The position numbers and the translations under genes were made by a program. DNA of 57,730 bases, taken from positions 1-57,730 of the IMG/VR virus record IMGVR_UViG_3300047457_000359; one strand, 5' to 3'. Positions 15,329 to 23,405 of the stretch are shown here, one piece after another. The notes below the pieces were generated by a model. The model saw only the letters and a list, made by a program, of their open reading frames with translations. It was not told the origin of the DNA and searched no databases. Positions within the stretch are counted from its first letter, which is position 1. Every line of letters begins with the position of its first letter. This DNA comes from a virus.

Positions 15329-16420
15329 ATGTTTGAGCCGTTCAGCCCAGAAGTGATCACCACGCACCGCATGTTCTATTTGTTGCGTGACACGCCTGCC
15401 GATTGCACCCAGTTAGGGATCTACACGCAGACTCCGTCGGGATTGACCCCAGTTGACTTCGTTGATGTGTACGAGGTCGGCGGACGCCTCATGCTTGCGT
15501 GGAAAGAGCCGTTCAAGCACCAGGTGTTGCACAACTTGGTGGTGACCCATGCTGGCGGTCGTGAGATAGCCAACCTGATCCCTGTAGAACGCATGTGGGA
15601 GTTCTACGACAGGCCGCTTGACTCCGACTCGGGTGCGTTCTCGTTTGTCAGTTCACAACCTGGGGATCCAGGGATTGACGAGTGGAGGTGCGACCGTCAC
15701 GGGTACACGGGGCGTGTGTTTGGCTTTACCCAGCCTTTGTTCGCCAGGGCGGAAAGCATCCAGGCTGTTGAGTATGCGCTGTCTGTCAATGGTTTGGGTC
15801 ATGTGATGTATGTGCAAGCCGTGATGTCCAGCGAGTACGAAGATCAGGTCAATGCCGCCGAGGCACCGTTGTCGGCAAGAACATTCCAGGAAATGATGAA
15901 GTTGTTGGATGAATGGTCGCAAGCGACTGAACCGCCGTTTAGCAACCGCCAGGCGTGTGCTGTGGCTGCGTCCCAGTTTCTTGATGAAATGAACCTGACC
16001 AGCGAGGAACTGGCAGAAGTGCGCAGCCAGACTCCGATGCAGGTAGTTCAGTATCTGTCGGGATCCACAGACGCCAGGCGCAGGCCGACAAATGTCAAGC
16101 CGTTGAGTCAGACAATGAAGCGACTGTTGTTCAAGCGGATGGCTTCGTCTTCCGCCAGCGTGGTCTTGTCCCTCGGAGGGGATCATGTCCGTGACTTCCC
16201 TGGTTTGGTTGACATGGAGATGGCCGAACTAAATAACGGGATTAGTCGGTTCCGTCAGTATTACGGGATCCCCGAAAGCGTGGAACTGACGGACATTGAA
16301 CTACTCCTGGCTTCCGTAGCGGGTCACAGAGAGTCGCCTGGTTTGTTTGTTGCCAACCAGGCAAGACAGTTCTCCAACAAGTTGGGGATCTTGGAGGCGG
16401 TGAAGAATGGCGAGATTTAG
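15329..16420 (+). CDS. Uncharacterised protein in fibre region
   Basis: 363 residues, starting 2 nt after the preceding stop and overlapping the repeat protein by 14 nt. First third beta-rich (MFYLLRDTPADCTQLGIYTQ), rest largely helical with Cys residues. No family recognised. Position between two putative fibre proteins suggests a virion or fibre-assembly role. Confidence 0.5.
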   Translation: MFEPFSPEVITTHRMFYLLRDTPADCTQLGIYTQTPSGLTPVDFVDVYEVGGRLMLAWKEPFKHQVLHNLVVTHAGGREIANLIPVERMWEFYDRPLDSDSGAFSFVSSQPGDPGIDEWRCDRHGYTGRVFGFTQPLFARAESIQAVEYALSVNGLGHVMYVQAVMSSEYEDQVNAAEAPLSARTFQEMMKLLDEWSQATEPPFSNRQACAVAASQFLDEMNLTSEELAEVRSQTPMQVVQYLSGSTDARRRPTNVKPLSQTMKRLLFKRMASSSASVVLSLGGDHVRDFPGLVDMEMAELNNGISRFRQYYGIPESVELTDIELLLASVAGHRESPGLFVANQARQFSNKLGILEAVKNGEI

Positions 16421-18152
16421 TGACTCGGCTGTTGTCTATTCGTCGTCAGATGTCATTTACAACGACATAACCACACGCTGTACGGCGTCTGGGTCGGGCG
16501 TTGGTTCCAGTTCCACGACCCAGTTGGTTGACAGAAAGCGATCCGCTACGGGCAGCGGCGTTGGCTCGGGGCAGGCTGTCAAACTTCACACAAACCTTCG
16601 TTCTGGATCTGGCAATGGTTTGGGTTCGGCGGCAACGGCGATTCGCCACCTGTTGTACAGGAATGCTCAGGGTTCGGGTCAGGCGGCAACCGAAGGGACT
16701 GCTGTTGGTGTCAGAACCTCCGTAAAGACGGCGAGCGGCAGTGGTTTGGGATCTCAAACCGTTGTTGGTGTTCCGAAAAGGTTGAGAAACGCTGACGGAA
16801 ACGGTGTTTCGGACTCGGTCGCCGTTCGGGTTGTCACTCGTGTCCGCAGTGGTACAAGCGTGGCAAGCGGCTCTGCGATTACGCAGTCAACACATGTCAA
16901 GGTAAGGCTTGCGACTGGCAGCGGATCCGCACCAGCGGAACCGTTGACGGAGTTCAGGATTGGTCCAGTTCGTTCGGCTGTCGGCAACGGCCTGGGATCA
17001 TCAGACAGTCAGGAACTGTTGACCAAGTATGCGACCGCTAGTGGATCCGCAGTTGGCTCGTCGTCAGTGGACGATCTTGGTGTGTTCTTTCGCCCAGCAA
17101 CTGGAAGCGGCACAAGCACAGAAAGCACGGCGATTGCCCACCTGGTGTACAGAAATGCCCAGGGCGCAGGGCAGGGATCAACTTCGGGCAGTGTGACTTT
17201 CCTGCACACCGTACCCCGCAGTGCGTCTAGCAGCGGGGTTGCATCAAGCAACGCACAAAGCGTGATCGTCCCGCATCGCACGGCGTCGGGTTCGGGATCA
17301 AGCATTGAAGCAAGCAGCCAGGTTCACTCCAACATCAGGTTGGCAGCCGCTGCGGGTTCATCGTCGGGTGTTGTTGTCGGTCTTCGCACTGCTGTATCGG
17401 TGGTGTATGGAGATGGAGTCGGATCAAGCCAGGCGGTCAAACTCCACACGAACCTTCGTGGTGCTAGCGGCAGCGGCACTGCGTCATCAAGCGTGGTCCA
17501 GGTTAGGACGGGGATCCGTACCGCAAGTGGTTCTGGTCAGGCGACCACGGAAGAAACCGCAGTTGGCTTGCACAAAGCCCCCCGAACGGCCAGCAGCAGC
17601 GGCACGGGATCATCAAGCGTGGTTTATGTCCATCGGGTGTACAAGGATGCGGTTGGGTCTGGGGTCGGTTCGTCGCAGAACTCGGTGTTCCACTTGTTGT
17701 ACAGGAACGCCCAAGGCGCAGGTTCGGCTGTTGGGACTGAAGAAGTTGTCCCCAGAACGACACACCTCAGAAGCGTGAACAATGGCGGTCAAGGATCTGC
17801 ATCCGCCCAGTGTGTGCGTAGTGTGTACAGGTCGTTTGCGGGAACTGGTGTTGGGGGATCCAGTAGTTCCAGGGTCATCAGCCGATACAGGGGTGGAGTT
17901 GGCGTTGGACAAGGTGCGTCGTTCTGTACCAAGAAACGCACTGTTCCGAAGGTTGGTGTAGGGGGTGGAACTGGTGTTGCCGTTGTGGTTGGTCTGCATG
18001 TTGCCCCCCGTTCGGCGGTTGGAAGCGGCACGGGATCACAAATGTCCGAAGGTTTCAAGCGTCTGCGGATCAGTACCCAGACTGGTCAGGTTGTAGCAAC
18101 TGGGGTAGGGGGAGAAGTAACCGTGGTTGGGTCTAGACTGGTTGTGAAGTAG
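16407..18152 (+). CDS. Tandem-repeat fibre-like protein (about 26 Gly/Ser repeats)
   Basis: 581 residues. From residue 25 nearly to the end it consists of about 26 imperfect repeats of 20-21 residues. The core is R-(S/T)-A-(S/T)-G-S-G-x-G-S-S followed by a short hydrophobic strand and a basic turn, for example SATGSGVGSGQAVKLHTNLR. Some units recur almost exactly (QAVKLHTNLR twice; HLLYRNAQG or HLVYRNAQG three times). The pattern suggests a beta-hairpin or solenoid-like extended shaft. Location after a Gly-rich adhesin suggests a head fibre or receptor-binding element. The DNA is repetitive too, so copy number could vary by recombination. Confidence 0.65.
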   Translation: MARFSDSAVVYSSSDVIYNDITTRCTASGSGVGSSSTTQLVDRKRSATGSGVGSGQAVKLHTNLRSGSGNGLGSAATAIRHLLYRNAQGSGQAATEGTAVGVRTSVKTASGSGLGSQTVVGVPKRLRNADGNGVSDSVAVRVVTRVRSGTSVASGSAITQSTHVKVRLATGSGSAPAEPLTEFRIGPVRSAVGNGLGSSDSQELLTKYATASGSAVGSSSVDDLGVFFRPATGSGTSTESTAIAHLVYRNAQGAGQGSTSGSVTFLHTVPRSASSSGVASSNAQSVIVPHRTASGSGSSIEASSQVHSNIRLAAAAGSSSGVVVGLRTAVSVVYGDGVGSSQAVKLHTNLRGASGSGTASSSVVQVRTGIRTASGSGQATTEETAVGLHKAPRTASSSGTGSSSVVYVHRVYKDAVGSGVGSSQNSVFHLLYRNAQGAGSAVGTEEVVPRTTHLRSVNNGGQGSASAQCVRSVYRSFAGTGVGGSSSSRVISRYRGGVGVGQGASFCTKKRTVPKVGVGGGTGVAVVVGLHVAPRSAVGSGTGSQMSEGFKRLRISTQTGQVVATGVGGEVTVVGSRLVVK

Positions 18153-18161
18153 GAGAGTCGC

Positions 18162-18872
18162 ATGGCTGAAATAACGATCAAGAAGGGCGACCGTTTGCCG
18201 TTGCTGGCTCGTCAGTTCCTGTTGGACGATACCGCAGTTGATCTGACTGGTTTCACGGTGGTGTTCAACTTGTGGAAAGCGTCGGACGGGACGCAAGTGA
18301 TCACCAATGGTGCTTGTACCCTTGTGAACGCTGGCGAAGGTCGTGTGGAGTACACCTGGACCTCGGCTGATGCGACCCTTGATGCAGGTTCGTATGTCGG
18401 GTCGTTTGCCGCAACTCAGGGGGGCAGGCGGTTGACCGCCCCGAACAACGGTTTGATAACGATCGGGATCCTGGAGTCAACCGAAGCCGTGTGGTCGTAC
18501 ACGGGTGATCCGCAAAGTCGTCAGATTGACCAGGTGAGGTTTCTTGCTGGAGACACAGACGCCGACAACCCAATGGCGAACGACGCAGAGATTGAGTTCT
18601 TGTTGGACAGGTGGAACGGCGACTACTACTACGCCGCCGCCGCAGTTGTTGAACATGCTGCCAACAGGGCTGGTGCAAAGGCCGATTATTCCAAGTCGGT
18701 CGGAGATCTGTCCATTTCCACGCAGTACGCAGCCCTTGCAACTGCTTTGCACACCAGGGCGCATGCGATCCGTGATCAAGCCCAGATGTATGAAGCGTCC
18801 CCGATCCCGACTGCTTCGGCTGATGCGCTGGGCGACTTCAAGTTCAAGATAGACATGGATAAGTGGGTATGA
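18162..18872 (+). CDS. BppU-N-like domain fused to head-tail connector
   Basis: 236 residues, ATG after GGAGAG. Residues 1-105 match the BppU N-terminal/DUF2479-type beta domain (KKGDRLPLLARQFLLDD, VDLTGFTVVFNLW). From about residue 115 the sequence WSYTGDPQSRQIDQVRFLAG then MANDAEIEFLLDRWNGDYY fits gp6-like head-tail adaptor proteins that bind the portal. A fusion of a fibre-anchoring domain with the adaptor would explain why fibre genes lie between capsid and connector genes here. Confidence 0.7.
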   Translation: MAEITIKKGDRLPLLARQFLLDDTAVDLTGFTVVFNLWKASDGTQVITNGACTLVNAGEGRVEYTWTSADATLDAGSYVGSFAATQGGRRLTAPNNGLITIGILESTEAVWSYTGDPQSRQIDQVRFLAGDTDADNPMANDAEIEFLLDRWNGDYYYAAAAVVEHAANRAGAKADYSKSVGDLSISTQYAALATALHTRAHAIRDQAQMYEASPIPTASADALGDFKFKIDMDKWV

Positions 18873-19198
18873 CCATAGAGTCGGCGTTCCTCAGCATGAT
18901 GCCGTCTGTGGTGACGGTGTACAGCAAGTCCAGTCGTGACGCATACGGCAAGGCCAGTTTCAGTGCGTCTGGGACTGAAGTCCGTTGTCGTGTGCAGCAA
19001 GACCGCAATGTCACTTCGGGATCCGACAAGCGTGAGATCATGGAAACTGGGGTTGTGTACTGCTATGGCGTTGTCACCGTTTCGGTAGATGACAAAGTTG
19101 TCCTGCCAGATGGAACTGTCGCCAAGATCACCCAGGTGACGACGAGCAACGATGATGTTGGTGAACACCACACCGCTATCAGGTTTGGACCTGGTTGA
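18869..19198 (+). CDS. Head-tail stopper-like protein
   Basis: 109 residues from the ATG inside ATGA (a GTG 6 nt upstream is also possible). Beta-rich, with GVVYCYGVVTVSVDDKVVLP and a late ITQVTTSNDDVGEHHTAIRF, as in head-closure proteins that follow the adaptor. Assignment rests mostly on gene order. Confidence 0.55.
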   Translation: MTIESAFLSMMPSVVTVYSKSSRDAYGKASFSASGTEVRCRVQQDRNVTSGSDKREIMETGVVYCYGVVTVSVDDKVVLPDGTVAKITQVTTSNDDVGEHHTAIRFGPG

Positions 19199-19199
19199 C

Positions 19200-19595
19200 A
19201 TGGCGGGATCATTTGAGTTTGAGAACATGGAAAGACTCATCGGCCTGTTGGTCAGGGGCGGTAGGCAAGCCCCTACCCTGCTCGGACGGGCGTTGTACGA
19301 TGAAGCGAATGTAATGTTCAACGAGTCGCAGGATCAGGTGCCGATGGACACTGGTGTTCTGCGTTCTTCGGGGAATGTTCACGCCCCAGCGATCTCCCAC
19401 GGCGAAGTGCTTGTTGAGATCTCGTATGGTGGCGCAGCCGCTCCGTATGCTTTGCGTCAGCACGAGAACGAAGAGTACAAGCATGCTCCAGGGCGAAAGG
19501 CAAAGTACCTGTCCGACCCCGTAGAAGACGGTTTGCCAGATTTGGGCAGAAACATCACGGACCGCCTTGAAGCAATGGTGAGAGGGCTGATCTGA
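19200..19595 (+). CDS. HK97 gp10-like neck/tail completion protein
   Basis: 131 residues from ATG 19200. Carries the family signature DQVPMDTGVLRSSGNVHAP, then VEISYGGAAAPYALRQHENE and PGRKAKYLSDPV. These proteins join head and tail. Order adaptor, stopper, gp10-like, terminator is standard for siphoviruses. An earlier in-frame ATG at 19152 would overlap the preceding gene by 47 nt and is less likely. Confidence 0.75.
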   Translation: MAGSFEFENMERLIGLLVRGGRQAPTLLGRALYDEANVMFNESQDQVPMDTGVLRSSGNVHAPAISHGEVLVEISYGGAAAPYALRQHENEEYKHAPGRKAKYLSDPVEDGLPDLGRNITDRLEAMVRGLI

Positions 19596-19993
19596 TGGCT
19601 CTGTTGGATGTGTTGGGATCCTATTTGCAGACCCAGGGGATCGGAACGCTAGGCACAAGTTTGATGCTCGGTCGTTTGCCAGATGACCCCGATGTGTGTG
19701 TCGCCCTGTTTGAAAGTCAGGGACTGTCGCCTTCGCACACGATGGGTTCGGGTGTGTACGGCGTTGATCGCCCCAGGATCCGAGTCGTTGCCAGGGCTGC
19801 CCGAAATGATTACCCAGCCGCAAGGACCAAGGTGGAACAGGCCAGGGCGGCTCTTGGTGCAATGCGTGACACTACGCTGTCGGGGATCAAGATAATGACT
19901 GTTTTGTCCACTTCGGAGGTGTACCCAGTGAGGTTTGACCCCGACGATCGGCCCGTAATGGGATGTGACTTCACCGTATGGATAGCAGAATAA
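19595..19993 (+). CDS. Tail terminator-like protein
   Basis: 132 residues, ATG in a TGATG overlap. PDDPDVCVALFESQG near residue 30, then RIRVVARAARNDYPAARTKV and the ending GCDFTVWIAE fit the minor capsid/tail terminator family, which caps the tail tube at the neck. Confidence 0.7.
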   Translation: MALLDVLGSYLQTQGIGTLGTSLMLGRLPDDPDVCVALFESQGLSPSHTMGSGVYGVDRPRIRVVARAARNDYPAARTKVEQARAALGAMRDTTLSGIKIMTVLSTSEVYPVRFDPDDRPVMGCDFTVWIAE

Positions 19994-20199
19994 GCACCCG
20001 TCAGCAGTTGGTCCAGATGATGGAACTGTTGCGCAACCTGAGAGATCAGTTGGCCGATGTTGAAGACTCGTTGCGTGATGCAATCAACGGGATCCGAGTG
20101 TGTCACCACCCTGTTGAATACAGGGAGGAACTGGGCAAGTTTGGTGACTTTGCCACCTGGCAGTGCAGAATCTGCAACGAGGTGCGCAGTGGAAGATGA
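19978..20199 (+). CDS. Small coiled-coil protein with Cys/His C-terminus
   Basis: 73 residues, overlapping the terminator gene by 16 nt. Residues 5-38 form a helix (QQLVQMMELLRNLRDQLADV) and the end, CHHPVEYREELG then CRIC, could bind zinc. Function unknown. Confidence 0.5.
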   Translation: MDSRISTRQQLVQMMELLRNLRDQLADVEDSLRDAINGIRVCHHPVEYREELGKFGDFATWQCRICNEVRSGR

Positions 20200-20338
20200 A
20201 AAGCCAGACCCATACGGCAGGGGATCCACAGCAGACGAGAAGCCAAGATGCTGGCGTTGCAATCGTTTGTTGGCTGAAATGTTGACTCGCCCCTGGAAGG
20301 TGACATGCACTCGGTGCAAGGCGGTGAACTCGCAGTAG
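20189..20338 (+). CDS. Com-like zinc-finger protein
   Basis: 49 residues, GTG start overlapping the previous gene. CWRCNRLLAEMLTRPWKVTC then RCKAVN closely follows the pattern of the phage Mu Com family (C-x2-C-x-x-L-L ... C-x2-C-x3-N). Mu Com binds mRNA and activates translation of mom, a DNA modification gene. Here it ends the head-tail connector run. The target is unknown. Confidence 0.6.
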   Translation: MEDEKPDPYGRGSTADEKPRCWRCNRLLAEMLTRPWKVTCTRCKAVNSQ

Positions 20339-20393
20339 TGTGACCTACTTCACATAACCCCACTATTGACAACCGTCGGGATCCAGTTACGGT
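20339..20393 (+). promoter_or_regulatory. Crp/GlxR-like operator plus promoter, copy 2
   Basis: TGTGACCTACTTCACA at 20339-20354 is a full TGTGA-N6-TCACA site and also fits the GlxR form TGTGANNTANNTCACA. TAACCCC follows. -35 TTGACA 20366-20371, 16-bp spacer, -10 TACGGT 20388-20393. Downstream CAATCTCGGGAAAGGAG resembles the leader at 2425. Confidence 0.78.
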
Positions 20394-20435
20394 CGTCGTG
20401 TGACACAGCAAAGCAATCTCGGGAAAGGAGAAGCA

Positions 20436-21167
20436 ATGTCGCAAGTGGAAGAAAGGGTGGACTGGGACGCACGGTGGTACCAGTCGTTTCGGGAGAGGTA
20501 TCCCGAAGGTTGGGTAGTTGCCCAGCACGAGCAGAACATGTACCACGATTCGTACTTCTCGGAGACGCTGTTCCTCGCAGACAGCGGTGAGTTCGTGTCG
20601 GTGCAAACGGGGGCAACGGCGTATGGCGGACCCCACACTTCGGGGCTGCCGTTCCTGCGTTCAGCCCCCGAAGAGATCAAGACCAAGGCGGTTGTCGCAG
20701 CAGCGACCAGGGCACGGGATCTCCTGCTGGAACAACTGCCCAGTCAGGTCCAGGCGGTCATTGACCAGCGATCCAGTTTCGCCAACCTGCCGACCGTCGG
20801 AGCAGTCGTTGCAGTGAAGTGGAAGACCAAGGGCTACCCGAAGGGTTCGCAGGGTCAGGTGTTCTGGCAGGGTGTGGATAAGTTCGGTGACGGGGGTGCA
20901 AGGTTCGGGATCCAGATGGAAGACGGTGAGAAGATCTTCGTCAACTGGAAGTCGTTGGTGTTGGTGCAGCACTCGGTGGACTACATTCAGCCGCCGCAGT
21001 ACGAGGTGGACCAGAAGAAGATCCAGGCGTTCGCTCAGGGGATCTGGGATCGTCGCATCGCTGCGGGATACGAAGGCTCGTTCGGAGGACACGGATACGG
21101 GTGGCGGGGCTACTCGGCCAGGGGGTTTGCCGAACAGCAGTGGGAGTCTTTCGTTAGCGAGGTTTAG
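20436..21167 (+). CDS. Uncharacterised protein under promoter cassette 2
   Basis: 243 residues from ATG 20436, preceded by GGGAAAGGAG. Acidic/aromatic N-terminus (VDWDARWYQSFRERYPEGW). A possible small beta-barrel lies near residues 115-175 (VGAVVAVKWKTKGYPKGSQG, NWKSLVLV). The C-terminus is rich in Gly/Tyr. No family recognised. It sits alone between structural and lysis genes with its own promoter, so it is probably expressed at a different time from its neighbours. Confidence 0.55.
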   Translation: MSQVEERVDWDARWYQSFRERYPEGWVVAQHEQNMYHDSYFSETLFLADSGEFVSVQTGATAYGGPHTSGLPFLRSAPEEIKTKAVVAAATRARDLLLEQLPSQVQAVIDQRSSFANLPTVGAVVAVKWKTKGYPKGSQGQVFWQGVDKFGDGGARFGIQMEDGEKIFVNWKSLVLVQHSVDYIQPPQYEVDQKKIQAFAQGIWDRRIAAGYEGSFGGHGYGWRGYSARGFAEQQWESFVSEV

Positions 21168-21201
21168 TCGGGTCGGCCTGGTATCCACACATGGGATCAC
21201 C

Positions 21202-21290
21202 TAGACTGTTACGACGAAAGTGCCGACTAACAAGTCGGTGCCGCTCTGCGAGCACAAAGGCTGGTACACCAGCCCTAGACCACGGAGGTA
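21202..21290 (+). promoter_or_regulatory. Candidate promoter and structured leader of the lysozyme gene
   Basis: TAGACT at 21202-21207 may be a -10 box. The following leader contains two perfect hairpins: CCGACT-AACA-AGTCGG and GGCTGG-TACA-CCAGCC, then GGAGG before GTG 21295. It may regulate translation, but it does not match any riboswitch consensus I know. Confidence 0.4.
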
Positions 21291-21294
21291 TGAA

Positions 21295-21870
21295 GTGACA
21301 AGACTTCACGCAGTGCTAGTTGCAGCCGTTCTTACGGTTGCAGCAAGCGGTCAGGCGAACGCCGCAAAGTTCGCCAACCAGGTAGCGACCACCACAACCC
21401 AAGTTGGCGGTGTACGGGCAACCAAGCAGAAACCAGAAGCCCCTCGTCGGGGATCCCCAGCAGTCACGGTTCCGCCCTCGGTGGCGAAGAAGATCCCGAA
21501 GGACAAGAGGTTTCGGTGTCCCAAATGGGAGCCAATGATTCGCCAGGCGGGACTGCCCGTGCAGGCGTTCTCGTACATTGCTTGGCGAGAGTCTCGGTGC
21601 CAACCGAAAGCAATCGGCTGGAACTACAAGGCAGGCAAGTCGCACAGGGACTGCAGGTTGGCTCCAGCAGCAAAGTACAAGAAATGCAGGGCGGTCAAGT
21701 CTTATGATTCGGGACTGTTCCAGATCAACAGCACTTGGACCACCGTCACCGCACAAGCCTGCGGATCACAATGGGGAGACATGTCGGTGCTGCTATCCCC
21801 GACATGCAACATCAAGGTTGCTACGGTCCTTTACGACAACGGAAATGGTTTCAGCAACTGGAGTCTCTGA
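21295..21870 (+). CDS. Secreted lysozyme/transglycosylase-like protein
   Basis: 191 residues from GTG 21295, chosen because GGAGG lies 6 nt upstream and a signal peptide then begins at once (basic TRLH, hydrophobic AVLVAAVLTVAASGQ, cleavage after ANA). After a Pro/Thr-rich linker, residues 85-191 form a lysozyme-like fold: FSYIAWRESRC with the likely catalytic Glu, then SYDSGLFQINSTW. It would cut peptidoglycan glycan strands outside the membrane, and several Cys could form disulphides. The following two-TM gene makes a lysis pair, although a second lysin lies at 32092. Confidence 0.75.
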   Translation: MTRLHAVLVAAVLTVAASGQANAAKFANQVATTTTQVGGVRATKQKPEAPRRGSPAVTVPPSVAKKIPKDKRFRCPKWEPMIRQAGLPVQAFSYIAWRESRCQPKAIGWNYKAGKSHRDCRLAPAAKYKKCRAVKSYDSGLFQINSTWTTVTAQACGSQWGDMSVLLSPTCNIKVATVLYDNGNGFSNWSL

Positions 21871-21883
21871 GGAAAGGAAAGAC

Positions 21884-22138
21884 ATGGAGAATCTGCATTT
21901 GAAGGAAAGGCGCAAGGCGGTCCAAGAGCGGGTGTTGATCCGCAAGTTGGAGCGAGGATGGAACCCGTACAGCAAGGGCCGCAAGGTGTTGATGGGGATC
22001 TCGGCAACGATGCTCATGTTGGTGTCGGGAACGGAAACGGTCGGTGGGTTTGTTATCGGTGCGATCTCGGCGTTGACCCTGGTTTCGTTGGTCCAGGGAA
22101 TGGCGGCAGTGGATCGTTTGGCGGAGAATGACGACTAA
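21884..22138 (+). CDS. Two-TM holin-like protein
   Basis: 84 residues from ATG 21884, with AGGAAAGGAAAG upstream. A highly charged N-terminus (HLKERRKAVQERVLIRKLER) is followed by two hydrophobic segments near residues 34-50 and 54-72. Size, topology and position right after a secreted lysozyme support a holin role. Confidence 0.55.
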   Translation: MENLHLKERRKAVQERVLIRKLERGWNPYSKGRKVLMGISATMLMLVSGTETVGGFVIGAISALTLVSLVQGMAAVDRLAENDD

Positions 22139-22283
22139 ACGGTGGTTGTGGGTGTGCCCAAAGTGTGGCAACTCGGTGATGATGTTTGTCAAAGTCACGC
22201 AGCCTCCGACTTGCAGCGATCACAAAAGCAAGAAAGTCGTTGAAATGGTTGACACGCCAGTGATCCAACCGAAGAAAGCCTAG
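22128..22283 (+). CDS. Small zinc-ribbon protein
   Basis: 51 residues, ATG overlapping the previous gene by 11 nt. CPKCGNSVMMF and CSDH give a C-x2-C...C-x2-H zinc ribbon. Similar tiny proteins accompany lysis and tail genes in actinophages; role unknown. Confidence 0.5.
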   Translation: MTTKRWLWVCPKCGNSVMMFVKVTQPPTCSDHKSKKVVEMVDTPVIQPKKA

Positions 22284-22378
22284 ATCGGGCTACCACCACC
22301 CAACTTAGTTGGCTTTGAAGCCCTAAGTCGCTCCTAGATGACGGTTTAGTCGCTCGCATGACCGTACTGTTGTATTGT
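22284..22378 (+). terminator. Hairpins and candidate -10 boxes before the tail module
   Basis: GGGCT at about 22287 can pair with AGCCC about 30 nt later. Inside it lies the palindrome CCAACT-T-AGTTGG. No T-run follows. Farther on, TACTGT (22365-22370) and TATTGT (22373-22378) could serve as -10 boxes for the tail genes. Together this looks like an end and new start of transcription. Confidence 0.4.
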
Positions 22379-22485
22379 GCGCCTTAGATCGTGCGCCAGT
22401 CGCCCTGCTGCCTTCCAACGGCGTACCCTGGTGGTCAGGAAGGACCGTAGGGATCACGCATGTCTCTAGGTCCGAGGAGCAGGTA

Positions 22486-22668
22486 GTGGCAAAGTTCAAG
22501 GCACTGGTAGGGATTGACTACCCGCCGAACAAGCGAGTTGAAGCAGGAGATGTCGTTGACGACCTGCCCGCAGACTCGGTGAAGTGGCTGAAAGATCAGG
22601 GCATGATTGAAGCCGTTGAAGATGCCAAAAAGAAGGCCGCTGCCCCAGTTGTGGAAGAGGCGGAGTAA
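22486..22668 (+). CDS. Small protein preceding tail tube genes
   Basis: 60 residues from GTG 22486 (RBS GAGGAGC). Sequence FKALVGIDYPPNKRVEAGDV, then DLPADSVKWLKDQGMIE, is a common small protein at head-tail junctions, with an Ala/Glu tail. It overlaps the next start by one base. Role unknown. Confidence 0.6.
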   Translation: MAKFKALVGIDYPPNKRVEAGDVVDDLPADSVKWLKDQGMIEAVEDAKKKAAAPVVEEAE

Positions 22669-23390
22669 TGGCGTTCAGACATGGCAAGAACACGAAAGTG
22701 TTGTACGGAGAGCACGACCTGTCGTCGTTCTTCAATGAAGCGTCGGCCAGCAGAACGGTTGAAACTGGGGAGACGACGACTTTCGGGAAGTCAGCAAAGA
22801 CATACATTGTCGGCTTGTCTGATGGAACTGCCAGTTTGAGCGGAATGTTTGATGGGGATCCCAACGCTTCGGATGAGGTGTTGGCGGGATCACTTGGTGT
22901 TGATGGTGGGTATCCCGTGACCGTTGCTGTTGCAAGTTTGGCTCTCGGTTCGCCCGTCCAGGTACTGTCCGCAAAGACCACTTCGTATGAGGTGTCCAGC
23001 CCCGTGTCGGATGTTGTTGCCGTGAGCGCAGAAGTTCAGGCTGACGGCGGTATTGATGCTGGGATCAGTCTCCACGATCTGACAGCAGAAACGGCAACTG
23101 GCAACGGTTCGTCGCACGACGGTGCTGCCTCCTCCGCAAACGGTGGCGTGGCTCAGGTTCATGTCACGGCGAACACTGTCGGCGGCAACACGACGATCAA
23201 GATCCAGCACTCAGCCAACAACTCCGTGTGGGTTGACCTCGTCACCTTTACCGTGGTGTCGTCGGGATCCACCACCGCCGAGCGGGTGGAAGTAGCGGCT
23301 GGGACGACAGTCAACCGATACCTGAGAGTCCAGCACACTCTGGCTGCAGCAGGTTCGGTGACCTACCAAGCAAGTTTCTCACGCAGATAG
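22668..23390 (+). CDS. Major tail (tube) protein, long paralogue
   Basis: 240 residues, ATG in TAATG. Begins MAFRHGKNTKVLYG and contains RTVETGETTTFGKSAKTYIV, matching the shorter next gene. Residues 125-240 add a second beta-sandwich-like domain (VHVTANTVGGNTTIKIQHS) absent from the paralogue, probably an outward-facing decoration. It would polymerise into the tail tube, or form part of it. Confidence 0.75.
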   Translation: MAFRHGKNTKVLYGEHDLSSFFNEASASRTVETGETTTFGKSAKTYIVGLSDGTASLSGMFDGDPNASDEVLAGSLGVDGGYPVTVAVASLALGSPVQVLSAKTTSYEVSSPVSDVVAVSAEVQADGGIDAGISLHDLTAETATGNGSSHDGAASSANGGVAQVHVTANTVGGNTTIKIQHSANNSVWVDLVTFTVVSSGSTTAERVEVAAGTTVNRYLRVQHTLAAAGSVTYQASFSRR

Positions 23391-23405
23391 AAGGAGCAGA
23401 GAAAG

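Noticed and set aside
21220-21290. A c-di-AMP or other known riboswitch before the lysozyme
   Set aside because: Two hairpins are clear but none of the conserved bases of riboswitch classes I know for wall hydrolases is present.
22284-22485. Possible tRNA gene in the gap before the tail module
   Set aside because: No T-loop (GTTCRANNC) and no cloverleaf could be drawn. A normal T-loop usually contains TTCGA, and I found no TCGA in the window, so tRNA genes are unlikely anywhere here.
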